Shown here in pieces: positions 55,401 through 64,000 of a stretch of 64,000 bases of DNA. The DNA is from Actinomadura spongiicola (lineage in GTDB: Bacteria > Actinomycetota > Actinomycetes > Streptosporangiales > Streptosporangiaceae). The number at the start of each line of letters is the position of its first letter. Position 1 is the first letter of the stretch. A program made the position numbers and the translations under genes. The notes under the pieces are model-generated. The model worked only from the letters and a program-made list of their open reading frames with translations. It searched no databases and was not told the origin of the DNA. Where the stretch lies: assembly GCF_003432485.1 (NCBI RefSeq), contig NZ_QVNQ01000004.1:682001-746000 (forward strand), written 5' to 3'.

Positions 55401-56176
55401 TCGTCCAACGTGAGCTTGCCGCCGCGGGCCTTGCGGACGATCTCCTCATAGGCGGCCCAGAACTGGCGGAAGTCGAGCGTCTCGGCGGCCTTGATGCTCG
55501 GCACCACGAGCTGCCGGGACCCGTCGCTCTTCTGGAGGTCGATCGCCAACCCGAAGTTCACGTGCTCCGGCCTGATCAGCACGGGCTTGCCGTCCACCTC
55601 GGTGAACGCCGCGTTCATCTCCGGCATCACCGCGAGCGCCTTGACGATCGCGTAACCGATCAGATGGGTGAACGAGACCTTGCCGCCGCGCCCGCGCTTC
55701 AGATGGTTGTTGATGACGATGCGGTTGTCGATCAGCAACTTCGCCGGGACGGCGCGCACGCTCGTCGCCGTCGGCACGCCCAGGCTGGCCTCCATGTTGG
55801 ACGCCGTCCGGGCGGCGACCCCGCGCAACCGGACCTCCTCGGCGCCCGCGGGCACCGGCGGCGGGGCGGGCTTCCGCTCGCCCTTCGGCTCGGGCCTGGC
55901 CGGGGGCTTCACGGGCTGCTGCGGTGTCGGCGGAGCGGCCGCGGTGCCGTTCGCGGCCTTCCCGGCCGCGATCTCGGTCGGCGCCTGGGGGGAGGCGGGG
56001 GTCACGGACGTGGGCCGGCTGTCCGGCTGGTAGTCCGCGAAGAAGTTCCACCAGGCCTCGTCAACCGAGTTCGGGTCTTCGAGGTACTTCTGGTACAGCT
56101 CGTCGACCAGCCACTCGTTGGCACCGAAATCTGTCATCTTGGGGTCGGCACTTGTTTGCGACGACTCTGTCGACAC
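52481..56176 (-). CDS. kgd: Fused 2-oxoglutarate decarboxylase/dehydrogenase E1-E2 (Kgd)
   Basis: Multifunctional TCA-cycle enzyme of 1231 residues. The N-terminal '[18 protein letters not shown]' segment, a Pro/Ala linker, an E2 succinyltransferase-like domain ([32 protein letters not shown]) and a thiamine-dependent E1 domain ([56 protein letters not shown]). There is no lipoyl domain, as usual in actinobacterial Kgd. GTG at 56176 is chosen; ATG at 56137 is possible. A 3.7-kb antisense open frame is a coding shadow. Confidence 0.95.
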   Translation of the reverse strand: MSTESSQTSADPKMTDFGANEWLVDELYQKYLEDPNSVDEAWWNFFADYQPDSRPTSVTPASPQAPTEIAAGKAANGTAAAPPTPQQPVKPPARPEPKGERKPAPPPVPAGAEEVRLRGVAARTASNMEASLGVPTATSVRAVPAKLLIDNRIVINNHLKRGRGGKVSFTHLIGYAIVKALAVMPEMNAAFTEVDGKPVLIRPEHVNFGLAIDLQKSDGSRQLVVPSIKAAETLDFRQFWAAYEEIVRKARGGKLTLDDFQGTTISLTNPGTIGTVHSVPRLMPGQGTIIGVGAMEYPAEFAGASSDTLSRMGISKVMTLTSTYDHRIIQGAQSGDFLRRIHELLLGADGFYDEIFEALRIPYEPVRWVKDISATHEDDVAKVARVHELIHAYRVRGHLMADTDPLEYKQRRHPDLDILKHGLTLWDLEREFATGGFGGKPTMQLREILGVLRMAYCRTVGIEYMHMQDPEERAWIQERVEVPHDKPSREEQLHVLRRLNSAEAFETFLQTKFVGQKRFSLEGGESVIPLLDAVISAAAKESLDEVVIGMAHRGRLNVLANIVGKSYGQIFGEFEGNLDPRSAQGSGDVKYHLGASGDFVADDGSKIHCELVANPSHLETVDPVLEGVVRAKQDLLDVGEAGFSVLPILVHGDAAFAGQGVVAETLNLSQLRGYRTGGTVHVIINNQVGFTTAPEYSRSSVYSTDVARMIQAPIFHVNGDDPEACARVALLAFEYRQTFKKDVVIDMVCYRRRGHNEGENPSFTQPLMYDLIDAKRSVRKLYTEALIGRGDITVEEAEQALRDYQEQLERAFTETREAVKKPLEPGSVVKPDVEESIPIDHGGAGSAIPAETVKRIIESQVSLPEGFTPHPRLQPILQRRAQMIEDDAIDWATGELLAFGSLLIDGHPVRLVGQDTRRGTFGQRHAVLVDRKTGEEHTPLKQFGHGVSKFYVHDSLLSEYAAMGFEYGYSMTRPDALVCWEAQFGDFANGAQSIVDEYISSGEQKWGQHSSVVLLLPHGYEGQGPDHSSARIERYLQLCAQDNMTVVYPTTPANYFHLLRWQVLSGRKKPLIVFTPKSLLRLKAATSPVAQITGGAFQPVISEADPAIDPAGVRRVLLTTGKIYYEVVKARQEAGATDTAVVRIERLYPPPVDEIRAELAKYPSDVEVVWVQDEPANMGAWPFMALKLPHHIEGLRMSRVSRPASSSPAVGSAKLHQAEQEALIARLFGQK

Positions 56177-56395
56177 GGCGGAGATCGCCCTCTTCCGCAG
56201 CTCGCAGGTAATTTCTAAGACCAATCAAGGCTACTCGCCTCCGACCCCCTCCCAGGCCAGTAGGGCCGTTAACCCCCCGCCGCGCGGTGTCCGACCCCGG
56301 CCGAACCCGCCGAAGCCGGGGCCTCAGCTTCGACAGTGTTCATTGCAGTCCACTCCTCCTTCGGCCCTGGCGGGCCTCCATCGTCGTGCACTGCG

Positions 56396-56485
56396 TGCGA
56401 TCGCTAGCATCGCTCCGACTCGCCTTGCGGCTCGCTGCGCGATCAGGTTCTCGCAAGCTCGAACCTGGCTTCGCACGCGATCGCG
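56396..56485. repeat. Intergenic inverted-repeat element, copy B
   Basis: 90 bp bounded by TGCGATCGC and GCGATCGCG, about 90% identical by eye to copy A, same orientation. It lies in the 376-bp gap between kgd and the AIM24 gene (56177-56552), which otherwise holds nothing recognised apart from a promoter-like stretch. Confidence 0.7.
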
Positions 56486-56552
56486 CCCGTTGGGGTCGGT
56501 GCGTGGCTGAGGCCTGGTGGTCGGGGTCGTCGGGTGACGAGCTGCCTACGCG

Positions 56553-57224
56553 TCAGTGGGTGTGGTGGGGGACGGTGGGGCCTTCGCTTGCCTGGACGAG
56601 GACGAAGCCCTGGCCCTGGTAGGCGAGCTGCATGGCCTCGCCGCTGCCGCGTCCGATGAGGGCGCCGGCCTTGAAGGTGCGGTTGACGCCGACCTGGAGG
56701 CTGGTGCTCCACGCGACGGCGGACTGGCCGTCGGCGAAGGTCGGGGCGCGGCCGCAGTCGAGCATCACGGGCGTGCCGTGGGTGGTGAGCGCGACCCAGC
56801 CGGTGCCCGTCAGGGTGGTGTTGAAGAGGCCGCCCGCCGCGATCCCGGCGCCCTGGACGCGCTGGATGTCCGACTGGAGGTGCGCGTCGTAACCGAGGAT
56901 GTTCTTGCCGTTGACGGTGATGCCCTCGTTCTCCAGGTAGAACAGGTGGATGTCGTCGGCGTCGTTGGCGCAGAACAGCAGGCCCTGGCCCTTGACGCGC
57001 ATCAGCGGGACGCCCTCGCCGGTCAGGGCCTTCTTCATGAACTTGCCGATGCCGCCGGAACCCTCGTAGTCGAACTCCATCTGGCCCTGGAACGCGACCA
57101 TGGAGCCCTGCCGCGCCAGGACCTCCCCGTTGAGGTGGACTCTGAGCATCTTGGAGTTCTGGAGCGCGAAGTGGCCGGGGAGCTGCTGTCCCTGATCAAG
57201 GTTTCCGAAGAACTGGCTGCGCAT
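56553..57224 (-). CDS. AIM24-family protein
   Basis: 223 residues of the AIM24/TIGR00266 beta-sandwich family: HLNGEVLARQGSMVAFQGQM, GIGKFMKKALTGEGVPLMRV, GKNILGYDAHLQSDIQRVQG and GVNRTFKAGALIGRGSG. Bacterial members are cytoplasmic with no settled function. ATG at 57224. Upstream of kgd on the same strand, separated by repeat element B. Confidence 0.85.
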   Translation of the reverse strand: MRSQFFGNLDQGQQLPGHFALQNSKMLRVHLNGEVLARQGSMVAFQGQMEFDYEGSGGIGKFMKKALTGEGVPLMRVKGQGLLFCANDADDIHLFYLENEGITVNGKNILGYDAHLQSDIQRVQGAGIAAGGLFNTTLTGTGWVALTTHGTPVMLDCGRAPTFADGQSAVAWSTSLQVGVNRTFKAGALIGRGSGEAMQLAYQGQGFVLVQASEGPTVPHHTH

Positions 57225-57286
57225 GGTCGGGTTCGTTCCTTCTCATCGGGTTGCTAGAGATCCGTCAGCATAACGAGGAGATGGAG

Positions 57287-58195
57287 TCAACGTTCCCGGT
57301 TGTGGGGGGCCGTCCAGTCGAGGAACGGTCCCTTCGGGACGATGCCCGACGGGTTGATGTGGGGGTGCGTCACGTAGTAGTGCCGCTTGATGTGGTCGAA
57401 GTCGGTGGTCTCGCCGAACGCGGGGATCGCGTACAGGTCGCGGGCGTAGGCCCAGAGGTTCGGGTAGTCGACGAGGCGGCGCAGGTTGCACTTGAAGTGC
57501 GAGTAGTAGACGGCGTCGAAGCGGGCGAGCGTGGTGTAGAGGCGGACGTCGGCCTCGGTGATCTCGTCGCCGAGCAGGTACCGCCGGTGCGCGAGGCGTT
57601 CCTCGAGGTCGTCGAGGGTGGTGAAGAGGGCGTCGAAGGCCTCCTCGTAGGCGTCCTGGGCGGTGGCGAACCCGGCCTTGTAGACGCCGTTGTTGACGGT
57701 CGTGTAGACGCGGCGGTCCAGCTCGTCGATCTCGGGGCGGAGGGCCTCCGGGTACAGGTCGGGCGCGCCGGGACGGTGGTGGGCGGTGAACTCGGTCTCC
57801 ATCATCGTGGTGATGGCGGGGAAGTCGTTGGTCACCAGGCGTTCCGTCACGGTGTCCCAGACGCACGGGACGGTGAAGCGTCCCACGAAGGACGGGTCGG
57901 TGCGCAGGTAGAGCTCGGAGAGGAACTCCACGCCGGTGACGGGGTCGCGGCCGGGGATCCGCCAGCCGCGCTCGTCGCGGATCGGGTCGACGACGGCGAG
58001 GCCGATCACGTCCTCCAGGCCCAGCAGCCGCCGGACGATCATGCTGCGCTGCGCCCACGGGCACGCGTAGGAGACGAAGAGCCGGTAGCGGCCGGGTTCG
58101 GCGGGCAGGCCGCCGGTTCCGTCCGCGGTGATCCGCTCGGTGAAGCGGTTCGGCTGCCGGACGAAGTGTCCTTCTTCGACCTCTCGTGTGGTCAT
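57287..58195 (-). CDS. Glutathione-transferase-like reductase (mycothiol-type hydroquinone reductase family)
   Basis: 302 residues of the Omega-class/S-glutathionyl-hydroquinone-reductase-like family, with catalytic Cys45 in VSYACPWAQR. Other marks are VPCVWDTVTERLVTNDFPAI, RVYTTVNNGVYKAGFATAQ, RYLLGDEITEADVRLYTTLAR and HYYVTHPHINPSGIVPKGP. In actinomycetes the thiol is probably mycothiol. It lies 23 nt after the DapB-like gene. Confidence 0.87.
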   Translation of the reverse strand: MTTREVEEGHFVRQPNRFTERITADGTGGLPAEPGRYRLFVSYACPWAQRSMIVRRLLGLEDVIGLAVVDPIRDERGWRIPGRDPVTGVEFLSELYLRTDPSFVGRFTVPCVWDTVTERLVTNDFPAITTMMETEFTAHHRPGAPDLYPEALRPEIDELDRRVYTTVNNGVYKAGFATAQDAYEEAFDALFTTLDDLEERLAHRRYLLGDEITEADVRLYTTLARFDAVYYSHFKCNLRRLVDYPNLWAYARDLYAIPAFGETTDFDHIKRHYYVTHPHINPSGIVPKGPFLDWTAPHNRER

Positions 58196-58218
58196 GGCGC
58201 GCTCCCTTCGCTCTCCCT

Positions 58219-59286
58219 TCAGACTCGCATGCGGCCGCAGACCACCGGCAGGTCGAGGTGGGTGCGGATGCCGGGCGGGGCGGCGCAGACGACGGGGACG
58301 GAGTTCAGGACGTGGGCGGCCGCCGCGGCGATCGGGTCGGACACCCAGTCCTCGCCGGCCGCCAGCGTGACGGACGGGCGGCCGTCCACGCGCAGGGAGT
58401 AGCCGGGACGGCCCCACTCGTCGGACGTCCGGGACGCGTCTGCCCGGTGCACGATCTCGACGGTGATCACGGGCCGTCCGGCGGCCAGGCCGCTGAAGGT
58501 CCAGCGGGCGGCGGCGACGGTGCCGCGCGGGATCGGTCCGGCGGCGATGGCGAGGTCGACGCGGGCGAGCCGGTGCTCCACGTCCATGTCGATCTCGTCG
58601 AGGTCGACGCCGAGTCCGGTCGCGATCAGGTGGAGGCTCTCGGTGAACAGCGCCCACATCGCGGTGCGGACGGGCCGCAGCGCCCGCAGGTAGGCGTCCT
58701 CGTCCCTGCCGAACCCGATCATGTGGTGGACCATCTGCCAGGACGGATGCCGGGAGAAGTCGGTGCATTCCCGAACGTAGACATGGGTGATGCCGCGGGA
58801 GAGCCGCGACAGCACCAGCGGCATGACGTCGGCCATGAACCCGCTGCTGACCCCGCTGCCGTGCACCGAGACGCCGCCCCGCTTGCACGCCTGTTCCAGC
58901 TCGCCGGCGAACAGCGGGCCGTGCGCCTGCGGGTAGACGTAGCCGTTCGTGGCGATCAGGTTCTTGCCGGACGCCAGCAGCGAGCAGATGAGATCCAGTT
59001 CGGCGTACCGGTCGAGGGCCGGGGTCGCGGCGTAGACGACGCAGTCGGCGTCGAGGTCGAGGATGTCCTGGAGGTCGCCGGTCGCGGCGACGCCGACGGG
59101 GTCTCGTCCGGCGAGGACGCCGGCGTCGACGCCCGCCTTGGCGGGGGTGTGCGCCCAGGCGCCGACCAGCTCCATGTCGGGCCGGTCCAGGACGCCCCTG
59201 ATCACGCAGCGTCCCATCGCCCCCGTCGCCCACTGCACCACCCGGTACGGGCGGGGGCCCGGGTTGACCGCGTCGAAAGTGCTCAT
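58219..59286 (-). CDS. Dihydrodipicolinate-reductase-like NAD(P) dehydrogenase
   Basis: 355 residues. An N-terminal Rossmann domain (YRVVQWATGAMGRCVIRGVL, VGAWAHTPAKAGVDAG) resembles DapB/2,4-diaminopentanoate dehydrogenase-like oxidoreductases; the C-terminal part (TFSGLAAGRPVITVEIVHRA) is specific to this group. A true DapB role is unlikely given the length. It probably acts on a small-molecule substrate together with the downstream transferase. The upstream SDR is divergent. Confidence 0.75.
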   Translation of the reverse strand: MSTFDAVNPGPRPYRVVQWATGAMGRCVIRGVLDRPDMELVGAWAHTPAKAGVDAGVLAGRDPVGVAATGDLQDILDLDADCVVYAATPALDRYAELDLICSLLASGKNLIATNGYVYPQAHGPLFAGELEQACKRGGVSVHGSGVSSGFMADVMPLVLSRLSRGITHVYVRECTDFSRHPSWQMVHHMIGFGRDEDAYLRALRPVRTAMWALFTESLHLIATGLGVDLDEIDMDVEHRLARVDLAIAAGPIPRGTVAAARWTFSGLAAGRPVITVEIVHRADASRTSDEWGRPGYSLRVDGRPSVTLAAGEDWVSDPIAAAAAHVLNSVPVVCAAPPGIRTHLDLPVVCGRMRV

Positions 59287-59524
59287 GGGACGGGACCTCC
59301 GTTGCTCCTCGCGAGGAGACTGCGCCGGTCAGAGGGCGAAATGGGGCTTTCCATGCAACTTTCTGACAACTCCCATCGTACGCGGGCAAGATTTCTCGTC
59401 CAGTGCGGAGGGCGAACCGGGGGCCGCAGCCGAGCGAGATTCGGTCCGGTGGTACCACTGGGTGACCCGGATGGTGACCCGGGTGCGGCCGGAGGGACGT
59501 CCGGCGGGACGGGAGGAGACGGGA

Positions 59525-60427
59525 ATGTCGGAACTGCTATTCGACGACCGGGTCGCGGTCGTGACCGGCGCGGGCCACGGTCTCGGCCGGCGGCACGCGC
59601 TGGAACTCGCCGCGCGTGGCGCCCGGGTCGTCGTCAACGACGTCGGCGGCGACCGGTCGGGTGCCGGCGCCTCGGCCGGTCCGGCCCAGCGGGTCGTGGA
59701 CGAGATCACCGCGAACGGCGGCGAGGCCGTCGCGAACTCCGGCGACGTCGCGACCCCGGACGGCGCGGAGTCGATCGTCCGGTCCGCGCTGGAGGCGTTC
59801 GGCGGGCTCGACATCGTGATCAACAACGCGGGCATCCTGCGCGACCGGTCGGTGAAGAACATGACCGTGGACGAGTTCGACGCGGTCGTCGCGGTGCACC
59901 TGCGCGGCTCGTTCCTCGTCTCCGCCGCCGCCTGGCCGCACCTGCGCGAGAGCGGCCAGGGGCGGGTCGTCAACACCTCGTCCCCGGCGGGCCTGTTCGG
60001 CAACTTCGGCCAGGCCAACTACGCCGCCGCCAAGATGGGCCTGGTCGGGCTCACCCGGACCCTGGCGCACGAGGGCGCCAAGTACGGCATCGGGGCCAAC
60101 GCCATCGCGCCGATCGCCTGGACCCGCATGACCGAGGACCTGCTGCCCGCCGACCTCGCCGACCGGCTCGGCGTCGAGCAGGTCACGCCGCTCGTGACCT
60201 ACCTCGTCCACGAGTCCAACCGGGAGTCCGGCGAGGTCTACACCGTCGGCGGCGGCCGCGTCGCGAAGATCTTCGTGGCGGAGGGCCCCGGCTACGCGCG
60301 GCGGGAGACGCTGTCGGCGGAGGACGTCCGCGACCACTGGGAGGCCATCAACGCGGCCGAGCCGATGACGGTGTACCGGAACATGATGGAGCAGATGGGC
60401 CCGCTGATCCGGCGGCACACCACCTGA
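59525..60427 (+). CDS. SDR-family 3-hydroxyacyl-CoA-type dehydrogenase
   Basis: 300 residues: TGAGHGLGRRHALELAARGA, DVGGDRSGAGASAGPAQRVV, NNAGILRDRS, and the Ser...Tyr-x3-Lys set in VNTSSPAGLFGNFGQANYAAAK. The pattern is that of the HSD17B4/FabG-like group that oxidises or reduces 3-hydroxyacyl-CoA. ATG at 59525. Divergent from the DapB-like gene, perhaps in a shared catabolic unit. Confidence 0.87.
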   Translation: MSELLFDDRVAVVTGAGHGLGRRHALELAARGARVVVNDVGGDRSGAGASAGPAQRVVDEITANGGEAVANSGDVATPDGAESIVRSALEAFGGLDIVINNAGILRDRSVKNMTVDEFDAVVAVHLRGSFLVSAAAWPHLRESGQGRVVNTSSPAGLFGNFGQANYAAAKMGLVGLTRTLAHEGAKYGIGANAIAPIAWTRMTEDLLPADLADRLGVEQVTPLVTYLVHESNRESGEVYTVGGGRVAKIFVAEGPGYARRETLSAEDVRDHWEAINAAEPMTVYRNMMEQMGPLIRRHTT

Positions 60428-60475
60428 GGGCGGACACGCCGTGGCGTCCGCGAGGACGTCCGGCCCGGTCCGCCC

Positions 60476-61327
60476 CTACTCGGCCAGCGCCAGGGAGAGC
60501 GCCTCGACGTAGCGGAGGGCGGCGAGGCGGGCCAGGGCCGGGTGGGCGCCCAGCGGGGCGGAGTACGGGCAGCCCACGGCGGCCGCGGCGGACGCGACGA
60601 GCGCCGTGTCCGGCTCCGGGCCGATCAGGTGCGGGGCCAGCGCGATGGACGTGGCGCCCGCCGCGCGGAGCTGCTCCGCCGCGGCCTTGACGGACGACTC
60701 GTCGTTCAGGGAGGCGGTGAACACCGGGGCGGCGAGCCGGGAGGCCAGCAGCACGCCGGTGACCTCGGCCTGCCGGACGGCGGTGACGTCGCCGGGGGTG
60801 GCGACGATGACACCGGACGCGGCGGTCACCATCGTCATCATCCGGATGCGGTCGGCGCGGGCGAGGCCGGCGTCGGCGAGCCGGTCGTGGAGGGCCTCGG
60901 CGATGAACGGGTGCGGGCCGAGCGGCTCGGCGGCGACCGCCCGCGCCGGGGCGTTCATGACGATGGCGCGCAGGGCCGCGTCCAGGGCCGGGTCGGGACC
61001 GGTGGACAACGGGACGACCACCGCCGCGAGCTCGTCGTCCTCGCGGCGCATCCCGGCGAGGACCGTGTGCAGGTTCGCCTCGTCACCCTCCAGGAACCCG
61101 ACCCGGGCGGGCTGACCGGTGTGCTCGATCTCGACGAGCCGCACGAGCTCGATGGCGAGATCGGTGCCGGGCCGCCGGGCGGAGCCGGGCACGGCCAGGA
61201 CCAGGGTGGGCAGTCCGGGGGGCAGCAGGAATGACTCGTCGCCGCGGTGCCGGCCGCCACGGGGGGCGCGGCGCCGCCGCGACGGCAGCGCGTCGGGTGC
61301 CTGGCTCTCGGAACTCACGGCGGGCAT
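60476..61327 (-). CDS. CbiX/sirohydrochlorin-chelatase-like protein lacking the usual His
   Basis: 283 residues from ATG at 61327. The two-domain chelatase fold is recognisable: LVLAVPGSARRPGTDLAIEL in the first repeat, where the family has xxHGSRxP, and IALAPHLIGPEPDTALVA in the second. Pro47 replaces the metal-binding His of HGS, and the later G-x-H motif is not obvious, so ferrochelatase-type activity is doubtful. An Arg-rich N-terminal extension (residues 15-28) precedes it. Confidence 0.72.
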   Translation of the reverse strand: MPAVSSESQAPDALPSRRRRAPRGGRHRGDESFLLPPGLPTLVLAVPGSARRPGTDLAIELVRLVEIEHTGQPARVGFLEGDEANLHTVLAGMRREDDELAAVVVPLSTGPDPALDAALRAIVMNAPARAVAAEPLGPHPFIAEALHDRLADAGLARADRIRMMTMVTAASGVIVATPGDVTAVRQAEVTGVLLASRLAAPVFTASLNDESSVKAAAEQLRAAGATSIALAPHLIGPEPDTALVASAAAAVGCPYSAPLGAHPALARLAALRYVEALSLALAE

Positions 61328-61719
61328 CGTAACGTCCTCGCCCCGGACGCCCTCGGTCCAGGGTCTCGGTCTCCCGTCCCGGTCGCCGCCGTCGCCTGCG
61401 TGGGGGACGTGGTGGTCGCCTGTGTGAATCGTGCTCTCCTTCCCGTGCCGGCCGGAGGGCCGAGCAGTCGGTGAAGAACGAGAGTATGGCGCAATGGCGC
61501 GGGACAACAGTGCGAAATGATGTAAATTATCCTGCTTTGCCGCAATCTCGTGGCCGTTGATTCGTTTATCCGGGCCCCGATGGTGCCGGGGGTGACCGTT
61601 TCGCGGCAGGCGGTGATGCCAGCCCGGAACGCCCGCCCACGTAGTAGGCTCCGGCACGCCCCTTACTCCCACAGATCGGGAGGAAAACCCCGCATGCCCC
61701 GCCCCCGGAGGCCGAAGCC

Positions 61720-64000
61720 GTGACGGTTCCTCGATTCTCCTCCATCCGGGCGAGGATCACGCTGTTGGTCCTCGTGCCGTTGCTGGCGCTGGCCTCGCTG
61801 TGGGTCTTCCTCACCGGCACGACCTACGGCGACGCGAACGAGCTCATCCAGAGCCGGAAGTTCCAGCAGGAGACCCTGCTGCCGATGCAACGGCTCGTCC
61901 ACGGACTGCAGAAGGAGCGGCGCCTGTCGATGGCCGAGCTCGTCGGCGGACGGCTCGCGGCCTCGGGAGCGATGCGGGAGCAGCGACGGGCGACCGACAA
62001 GGCGGCGGCGGACGTCCGCGCGGGCAGCGGCGACGAGGGCCTGCGCGACGCGCTCCCGCCCCAGACCGTCCGGCGGGTGGACGCGCTCGTCCGGGGCCTC
62101 GACACGCTCCAGACGATCCGCCGGAACGTGGACCAGCGGACCGCCGACCGCGGCCAGATCCTCCGCGACTACAACACCCTCATCGACACGAGCTTCGCCG
62201 TCCACGGCGCGACCGCGCCCGGGGACGGCTCCATCACCGCGCACTCCCGGACCCTCACCGAGATCGGCCGGGCCCGCGAGTTCATGGCCCGCGAGGACGC
62301 GCTGCTGACCGGCGCGCTCGCCGCCGGGCGCGTCAACACGGCCGAGCGCGGCCTGTTCGCGCAGCTCGTCGGGGCCCAGCGGATGCTGTTCACCGACGCC
62401 GCGGCGAACCTGCCGGACCTCGACCGCGCCCGCTACGACGAGCTCATGGGGTCGGCGCGGTTCGTCCAGCTCCGGGAGCTGGAGGACCAGGTCGTCCGCG
62501 GCGCCGAGCCGCCCGCGACCGCCGAGTCGCGCAGGACCCGCGCGGCTCCCCGCGCCGGGCAGGCCACCGCGCCGGCCAGGGCGCGCACCGAGGTCATCGA
62601 CCCCGCCACCTGGCGGTCGGTGTTCGACACCGCCAACGCCGACCTGTACGCCCTGGAAATCAAGGTCCTCGACGACGTCACCGAGCACGCCAGGGAGAAC
62701 GCGGTCGACGCGTTCCTGCGGCTCGGCCTCACCGGCGGCCTCGGGCTGGTCGCCATCATCGTGTCGGCGCTGCTCGCGGTCCGCGTCTCGCGGCGGCTGC
62801 TGCGCGAGTGCCGGACCCTCGCCTCCGGCGTCGTGGCCTTCACCCACGAGCGGCTCCCGAAACTGGCCGAGCAGATCCGCGCCGGGCGCGCCCCCGAACC
62901 GGAACCGGCGCCGGACGTCGCCTACCGCATCGACGAGATCCGCCAGATCGCCGAGTCGTTCGACCGGGCCCGCGCCGCCGTGCTGCTGGCCGCCGAGGGC
63001 GAGGTCGCGGCCCGGCGCGGCATCAGCGAGGTCTTCGTCAACCTCGCGCGCCGCAACCAGGCGCTGCTGCACCGCCAGCTCAGCCTGCTCGACACGATGG
63101 AGCGCCGCACCGAGGACCCGTCCGAGCTGTCGGACCTGTTCCGCCTCGACCACCTCGCGACCCGGATGCGCCGGCACGCCGAGGGCCTGGTCATCCTGGC
63201 GGGACGGACGGCGGGGCGCGGCTGGCGCCGTCCCGTGCCGCTGGTGGACGTGGTGCGCGGCGCGGTCGCCGAGGTCGAGGACTATCCACGCGTCCAGGTG
63301 CAGCCGCTGCCGCGGGTCGCGCTGCTCGGCTCCGCGGTCGCCGACGTCATCCACCTGCTCGCTGAGGTGGTGGAGAACGCCACGACGTTCTCGCCGCCGC
63401 AGTCGCCGGTGCGGGTCAGCGGCCAGGCCGTCGCCAACGGGTTCGCGATCGAGGTCGAGGACCGCGGTCTCGGCATGACCGAGGAGGCGATGCGCGTCGC
63501 GAACGAGCGGCTCGCCCGCCCGCCGGAGTTCGACCCGTCCGACACCGCCCAGCTCGGGCTGTTCGTCGTGGCGCGGCTGGCGGAACGGCACTCGATCACG
63601 GTGACGCTCCGGCCGTCCCCCTACGGCGGGACGACCGCCGTCGCGCTGATCCCCGGCACGATCGTCGTGGAGAACGCCGACGAGCCCCCGCGCCGGGCGA
63701 CCGGGCCGATCCAGACGGTGCAGGGCCCGCCCGCCGCCTCCGGCGGCGCCGAGACCGGCGGCGTCGTCCGGCTGGTCGCCGAGGCCCCGGCCGAGGAGGC
63801 GTCCAGGGAGACGGCCAAGGAGACGACCCAGGCCGGACCCGAGACCCCGCCCCCGCCCGCGACGCCGCTGAAGAAGGGCGAACTGCCCAAGCGGCGGCGG
63901 CAACAGCATCTGGCTCCCCAACTGAAGCAGCGGGTGGACGCGCGCCTGGCCGCGCAGGGCCGCCAGGCCCCGCCCGAACCGGCCGGGACGATGCCGCTGT
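61720..64000 (+). CDS. NIT-domain sensor histidine kinase (partial, runs off edge)
   Basis: 760 residues are visible without a stop. Two transmembrane helices (about 9-29 and 338-358) flank an extracytoplasmic nitrate/sulfonate-sensing (NIT) domain (QRLVHGLQKERRLSMAELVG). A cytoplasmic HAMP-like linker and HATPase_c region follow (EVFVNLARRNQALLHRQLSL, LAEVVENATTFSPP, VEDRGLGMTEEAM, GLFVVARLAERHSI). The Pro-rich C-terminal tail continues at the window edge. This is the CvnA-like type that heads conservons. GTG at 61720 with GGAG 10 nt upstream; a 9-codon ORF (61694) overlaps it by GTGA. Confidence 0.85.
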   Translation, partial: MTVPRFSSIRARITLLVLVPLLALASLWVFLTGTTYGDANELIQSRKFQQETLLPMQRLVHGLQKERRLSMAELVGGRLAASGAMREQRRATDKAAADVRAGSGDEGLRDALPPQTVRRVDALVRGLDTLQTIRRNVDQRTADRGQILRDYNTLIDTSFAVHGATAPGDGSITAHSRTLTEIGRAREFMAREDALLTGALAAGRVNTAERGLFAQLVGAQRMLFTDAAANLPDLDRARYDELMGSARFVQLRELEDQVVRGAEPPATAESRRTRAAPRAGQATAPARARTEVIDPATWRSVFDTANADLYALEIKVLDDVTEHARENAVDAFLRLGLTGGLGLVAIIVSALLAVRVSRRLLRECRTLASGVVAFTHERLPKLAEQIRAGRAPEPEPAPDVAYRIDEIRQIAESFDRARAAVLLAAEGEVAARRGISEVFVNLARRNQALLHRQLSLLDTMERRTEDPSELSDLFRLDHLATRMRRHAEGLVILAGRTAGRGWRRPVPLVDVVRGAVAEVEDYPRVQVQPLPRVALLGSAVADVIHLLAEVVENATTFSPPQSPVRVSGQAVANGFAIEVEDRGLGMTEEAMRVANERLARPPEFDPSDTAQLGLFVVARLAERHSITVTLRPSPYGGTTAVALIPGTIVVENADEPPRRATGPIQTVQGPPAASGGAETGGVVRLVAEAPAEEASRETAKETTQAGPETPPPPATPLKKGELPKRRRQQHLAPQLKQRVDARLAAQGRQAPPEPAGTMPL

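Noticed and set aside
51299-56218. Very long plus-strand open frame opposite kgd (1639 codons)
   Set aside because: Opposite to a well-supported 2-oxoglutarate dehydrogenase gene; its translation is compositionally skewed with no recognisable domains, typical of a shadow frame in high-G+C DNA.

Overview
The window is chromosomal DNA from a high-G+C filamentous actinomycete. Evidence includes strong third-position G/C bias, a SigR/RsrA thiol-stress pair, WhiB1 next to PdtaS, a fused Kgd-type 2-oxoglutarate dehydrogenase, nickel superoxide dismutase with its SodX protease, a DasR-like GntR regulator, and one complete plus one probable partial 'conservon' (cvn). An Actinomadura/Thermomonosporaceae-like host is plausible, but the genus is inference. 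No rRNA, tRNA, CRISPR array, complete insertion sequence or phage was seen.

Layout: 1-2.1 kb sigR, a tiny overlapping ORF, rsrA and a sugar-nucleotide epimerase. 2.3-5.5 kb two membrane HD-domain proteins behind a long leader. 5.3-7.3 kb CopD-CtaG copper/oxidase-assembly membrane protein. 7.3-11.3 kb complete conservon cvnA-B-C-D-E on the minus strand. 11.5-13.6 kb AraC and LysR regulators. 13.7-15.0 kb secreted papain-like protease with a coupled secreted partner. 15.3-20.8 kb two-component system divergent from a lipoprotein/adaptor/MacB-type ABC operon. 20.9-22.8 kb monooxygenase-fold and SpoIIE phosphatase genes. 22.9-24.8 kb two related small peptides coupled to an M50 membrane protease, a candidate ribosomally synthesised peptide system and the most novel locus here. 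25-29.7 kb F420 oxidoreductase, DUF5954 protein and an extra EF-G. 29.9-37.9 kb biotin-related genes (atypical biotin carboxylase, BsaP-like protein, bioD, bioB, bioF) interleaved with a GNAT, a lipoprotein, Uma2 and dasR. 38-40 kb pdtaS and whiB1. 40.2-43.0 kb lipid kinase, membrane protein and the sigF-rsbW pair. 43.1-45.4 kb a repeat-rich intergenic region, GNAT, zinc-ribbon protein, sodN and sodX. 45.3-50.5 kb malic enzyme, polar amino-acid ABC transporter and a quinone-oxidoreductase-like protein. 50.6-56.2 kb PadR, DUF4097, DUF6104 and kgd. 56.4-61.3 kb AIM24, glutathione-transferase-like reductase, DapB-like dehydrogenase, SDR and a CbiX-like protein. 61.7-64 kb a large NIT-domain histidine kinase that runs off the right edge, probably the first gene of a second conservon.

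Several groups look co-regulated: gene ends overlap as ATGA or GTGA throughout the conservon, the two-component system, the ABC operon, sigF-rsbW and the biotin carboxylase-BsaP pair. Three copies of an ~80-90 bp inverted-repeat-bounded intergenic element occur at 31.4, 43.2 and 56.4 kb. Function assignments come from reading translated motifs only; no database search was run.
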